Positions 12,078-13,574 of a DNA stretch of 13,574 nucleotides are shown piece by piece. The DNA comes from an uncultured Verrucomicrobiota bacterium. Lineage in GTDB: Bacteria > Verrucomicrobiota > Verrucomicrobiia > Chthoniobacterales > SZAS-18. The translations under genes were made by a program, and so were the position numbers. The notes below the pieces were generated by a model that saw nothing but the letters and a program-made list of their open reading frames with translations, was not told where the DNA came from and ran no database searches. The stretch lies in assembly GCA_937873255.1 (NCBI GenBank), contig CALMVM010000406.1, forward strand, positions 4,888-18,461. Direction: 5' to 3'. Numbering within the stretch: the first letter of the stretch is position 1; every line of letters starts with the position of its first letter.

Positions 12078-13358
12078 TTACGCGTCGCCCACGTCCCACT
12101 TCTTTAACACCGCCGCCACGTTGGTCCCACCAAAACCGCTGGAATTATTCATCACCAGCTTCGGCGCGAGATCGACCGGTCGCGTGATCACCGGCACTCC
12201 TTCGCACACCGGGTCCAACTCCGTGATGTGCGCCGACACCGGCACGAAACCTTCCTTCAGATTCACGCAGCAAAACGCCGCCTCCATCGCCCCCGCCAGC
12301 GACAGACCGTGGCCGGTCAGGCTCTTGGTGGAACTGACCAACGGACGCTGCCCCTCGGGAAACACCGCTTTGATCGCCTTGATCTCCGACGGGTCGCCGA
12401 ACGGCGTCGAGGTCGCGTGCGCGTTGATGTATTCGATCTGCTCGGGGCGCACCTTGGCATCTCCGAGCGCCATGCTCATCGCGCGCGTCAATCCATCTCC
12501 GCCGGGGTCGGGTGCGAGCACGTTGTAACCGTCCGACGCCTGTCCCCAGCCGAGCACCTCGGCGTAGATGTTGCCCTCCGCGCCGCGTTCGCGCGCGCTG
12601 TCGAGTTCCTCGACGACCAGCACCGCCGCGCCGCCCGTGCCCACGAAGCCGTCGCGCTTCTTGTCGAACGCGCACGGCGATTTCTCCGGGTCGGTCTGCA
12701 CGCTCAACGCCCGCACGGTGGCGAAGGGCAGGATGGAAAACTTGTTGCAATCCTCCGCGCCGACGACGAACACGCGTTTCTGCTGCCCGGTGCGGATCAG
12801 GTCCACCGCCAACCCCAGCGCGTGCGCCGACGACGAACACGCGCTCGACAACCCGAGGCTCGCCCCCCGGATGCGGAACGCCGGCACGAGGTTGATGTAG
12901 AGCGAACCGGGGATGGAATTGATGATCCCCATCGGCTGGCAGCGCATGACGCCGCGCTTGAGCATCGTGTCCAGGTTGGCGTAGGCCATCCACATCGAGC
13001 CGCCGCTGGCGCACATCAACCCGGTGGCGGGGTCGGACACCTCCTCCTGCGTCAGCCGCGCGTCGTCGATGGCCTGCCGCAGCGCGAAGTACGCGTAGAG
13101 CGAGTTGGGAGCCATCGGCCGCAGGATTTCCCGGGAAATCTTGTATTGCGGCGGGTACGTCCAGTCCTCGAAATCCGTGTCGGGAAAGGTGAACCCCTTT
13201 ACCGTGCCGGCCAGCGAGACCGGGATGGCGGGATCGTTCTCGAACTCCGCGAAACGCTCGATGCCCGTGCGCGTTTCCCGCAGGCTGCGGCTGACCTCCT
13301 CGCGGCTGTTGCCGATGCTGGTGATAAACCCCAGACCCGTGATGACGGCCCTTTTCAT
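12078..13358 (-). CDS. FabF-type beta-ketoacyl-ACP synthase (ketosynthase)
   Basis: The protein has 426 residues, normal for FabF-type (KAS II-like) condensing enzymes. The catalytic Cys174 lies in GLSSACSSSAHALGLA, with His314 in INAHATSTPFGD, Lys345 and His350 in SSTKSLTGHGLSLAGA, and the closing NSSGFGGTNVAAVL. All residues needed for decarboxylative Claisen condensation are present, so it should be active. It condenses acyl chains with malonyl-ACP in the cytosol. The segment GHGLSLAGAMEA replaces the usual GHLLGAAGAVEA, which may mark a branch used outside housekeeping fatty-acid synthesis. The start ATG 13358 is backed by GGAGG with eight-base spacing. A longer frame to 13445 is rejected. 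It is followed by the hairpin repeat and the dehydrogenase gene, and preceded by another minus-strand gene 116 bases upstream. No ACP gene is seen in the window. Confidence 0.9.
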   Translation of the reverse strand: MKRAVITGLGFITSIGNSREEVSRSLRETRTGIERFAEFENDPAIPVSLAGTVKGFTFPDTDFEDWTYPPQYKISREILRPMAPNSLYAYFALRQAIDDARLTQEEVSDPATGLMCASGGSMWMAYANLDTMLKRGVMRCQPMGIINSIPGSLYINLVPAFRIRGASLGLSSACSSSAHALGLAVDLIRTGQQKRVFVVGAEDCNKFSILPFATVRALSVQTDPEKSPCAFDKKRDGFVGTGGAAVLVVEELDSARERGAEGNIYAEVLGWGQASDGYNVLAPDPGGDGLTRAMSMALGDAKVRPEQIEYINAHATSTPFGDPSEIKAIKAVFPEGQRPLVSSTKSLTGHGLSLAGAMEAAFCCVNLKEGFVPVSAHITELDPVCEGVPVITRPVDLAPKLVMNNSSGFGGTNVAAVLKKWDVGDA

Positions 13359-13474
13359 GGACTGACCCTCCGACGGGCGAATGGTACGGACGAGACCGGC
13401 TTCATGGGCGGCGGCAATCTCCGCCATTCCGCCGTCCGCCGCCACTGCGATTTGTCACGGGACGCCGCCGGGCA

Positions 13475-13574
13475 TTACTTCGCGCTAACCGCCGCGCCGT
13501 CGGGCACCACGTCTTTCAGGGACGGCGACCCCGCTTCCACCGAGTCTTCGTCGGCAGCATGCTCGCGATGGTCG
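13475..13574 (-). CDS. C-terminal tail of an upstream gene, partial
   Basis: Thirty-two codons are visible before TAA at 13475-13477, ending DGAVSAK. The tail is acidic and hydrophilic (DHREHAADEDSVEAGSPSLK, then DVVPDG), like a disordered C-terminus. It lies on the same strand as the ketosynthase, 116 bases upstream, and could belong to the same unit. No function can be read from this fragment, and coding status rests on frame and composition only. Confidence 0.4.
   Translation of the reverse strand, partial: DHREHAADEDSVEAGSPSLKDVVPDGAAVSAK

Overview
The window is GC-rich chromosomal DNA, densely coded on both strands, most likely from a Verrucomicrobiota bacterium (an Opitutales-like lineage is my guess). 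I base this on the overall protein style, the long imperfect-palindrome intergenic repeats, and a GAATGAC heptamer repeat of a kind I remember from such genomes. I could run no taxonomic search. I see no rRNA, tRNA, CRISPR array, transposase or phage gene.

Layout. At the left edge, on the minus strand, a small secreted protein (1009-1539) is followed by a GH1-type glycoside hydrolase that runs off the window (1-956). On the plus strand an NfsB-type nitroreductase (1785-2444) is followed at once by an exported protein of unknown function (2467-3060). Just upstream of the nitroreductase lies an apparent decayed 3' end of a second nitroreductase gene (1644-1725). Positions 3118-3344 form a nested palindrome of about 225 bp. 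A GT-B glycosyltransferase (3391-4479, minus) and a membrane-protein pair (4654-5118 and 5108-6139, plus) diverge from a spacer whose two ends both carry the same GAATGAC-type repeat, pointing towards each start codon. A monogalactosyldiacylglycerol-synthase-like GT28 enzyme (6249-7544) and an SCP2-like protein (7745-8584) follow, separated by a hairpin repeat.

A VapC-type PIN-domain toxin (8592-8987) and its small unrecognised partner (8984-9190) lie on the minus strand with a 4-base overlap. Diverging from them is a coupled pair on the plus strand: a class III PLP aminotransferase (9279-10544) and a DUF4188 monooxygenase-like protein (10541-11008). Converging on that pair are a short-chain dehydrogenase (11033-11899) and a FabF-type ketosynthase (12078-13358) on the minus strand, preceded by the C-terminal tail of another minus-strand gene (13475-13574). 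The 24-base gap between the convergent pairs holds a perfect 20-bp palindrome whose 16-bp core differs from the known ParB-binding parS sequence at one central base.

How the genes may work together. The ketosynthase and dehydrogenase could carry out acyl-chain elongation and reduction, and the aminotransferase/DUF4188 pair could modify an aldehyde, ketone or amine. The GT28 enzyme and SCP2-like protein point to glycolipid synthesis and lipid handling. A lipid or secondary-metabolite theme is therefore plausible but is inference. The clearest features that ordinary gene calling would miss are the structured repeats, the parS-like palindrome, the nitroreductase remnant, and several true start codons (GTG or internal ATG) that differ from the longest open frames.
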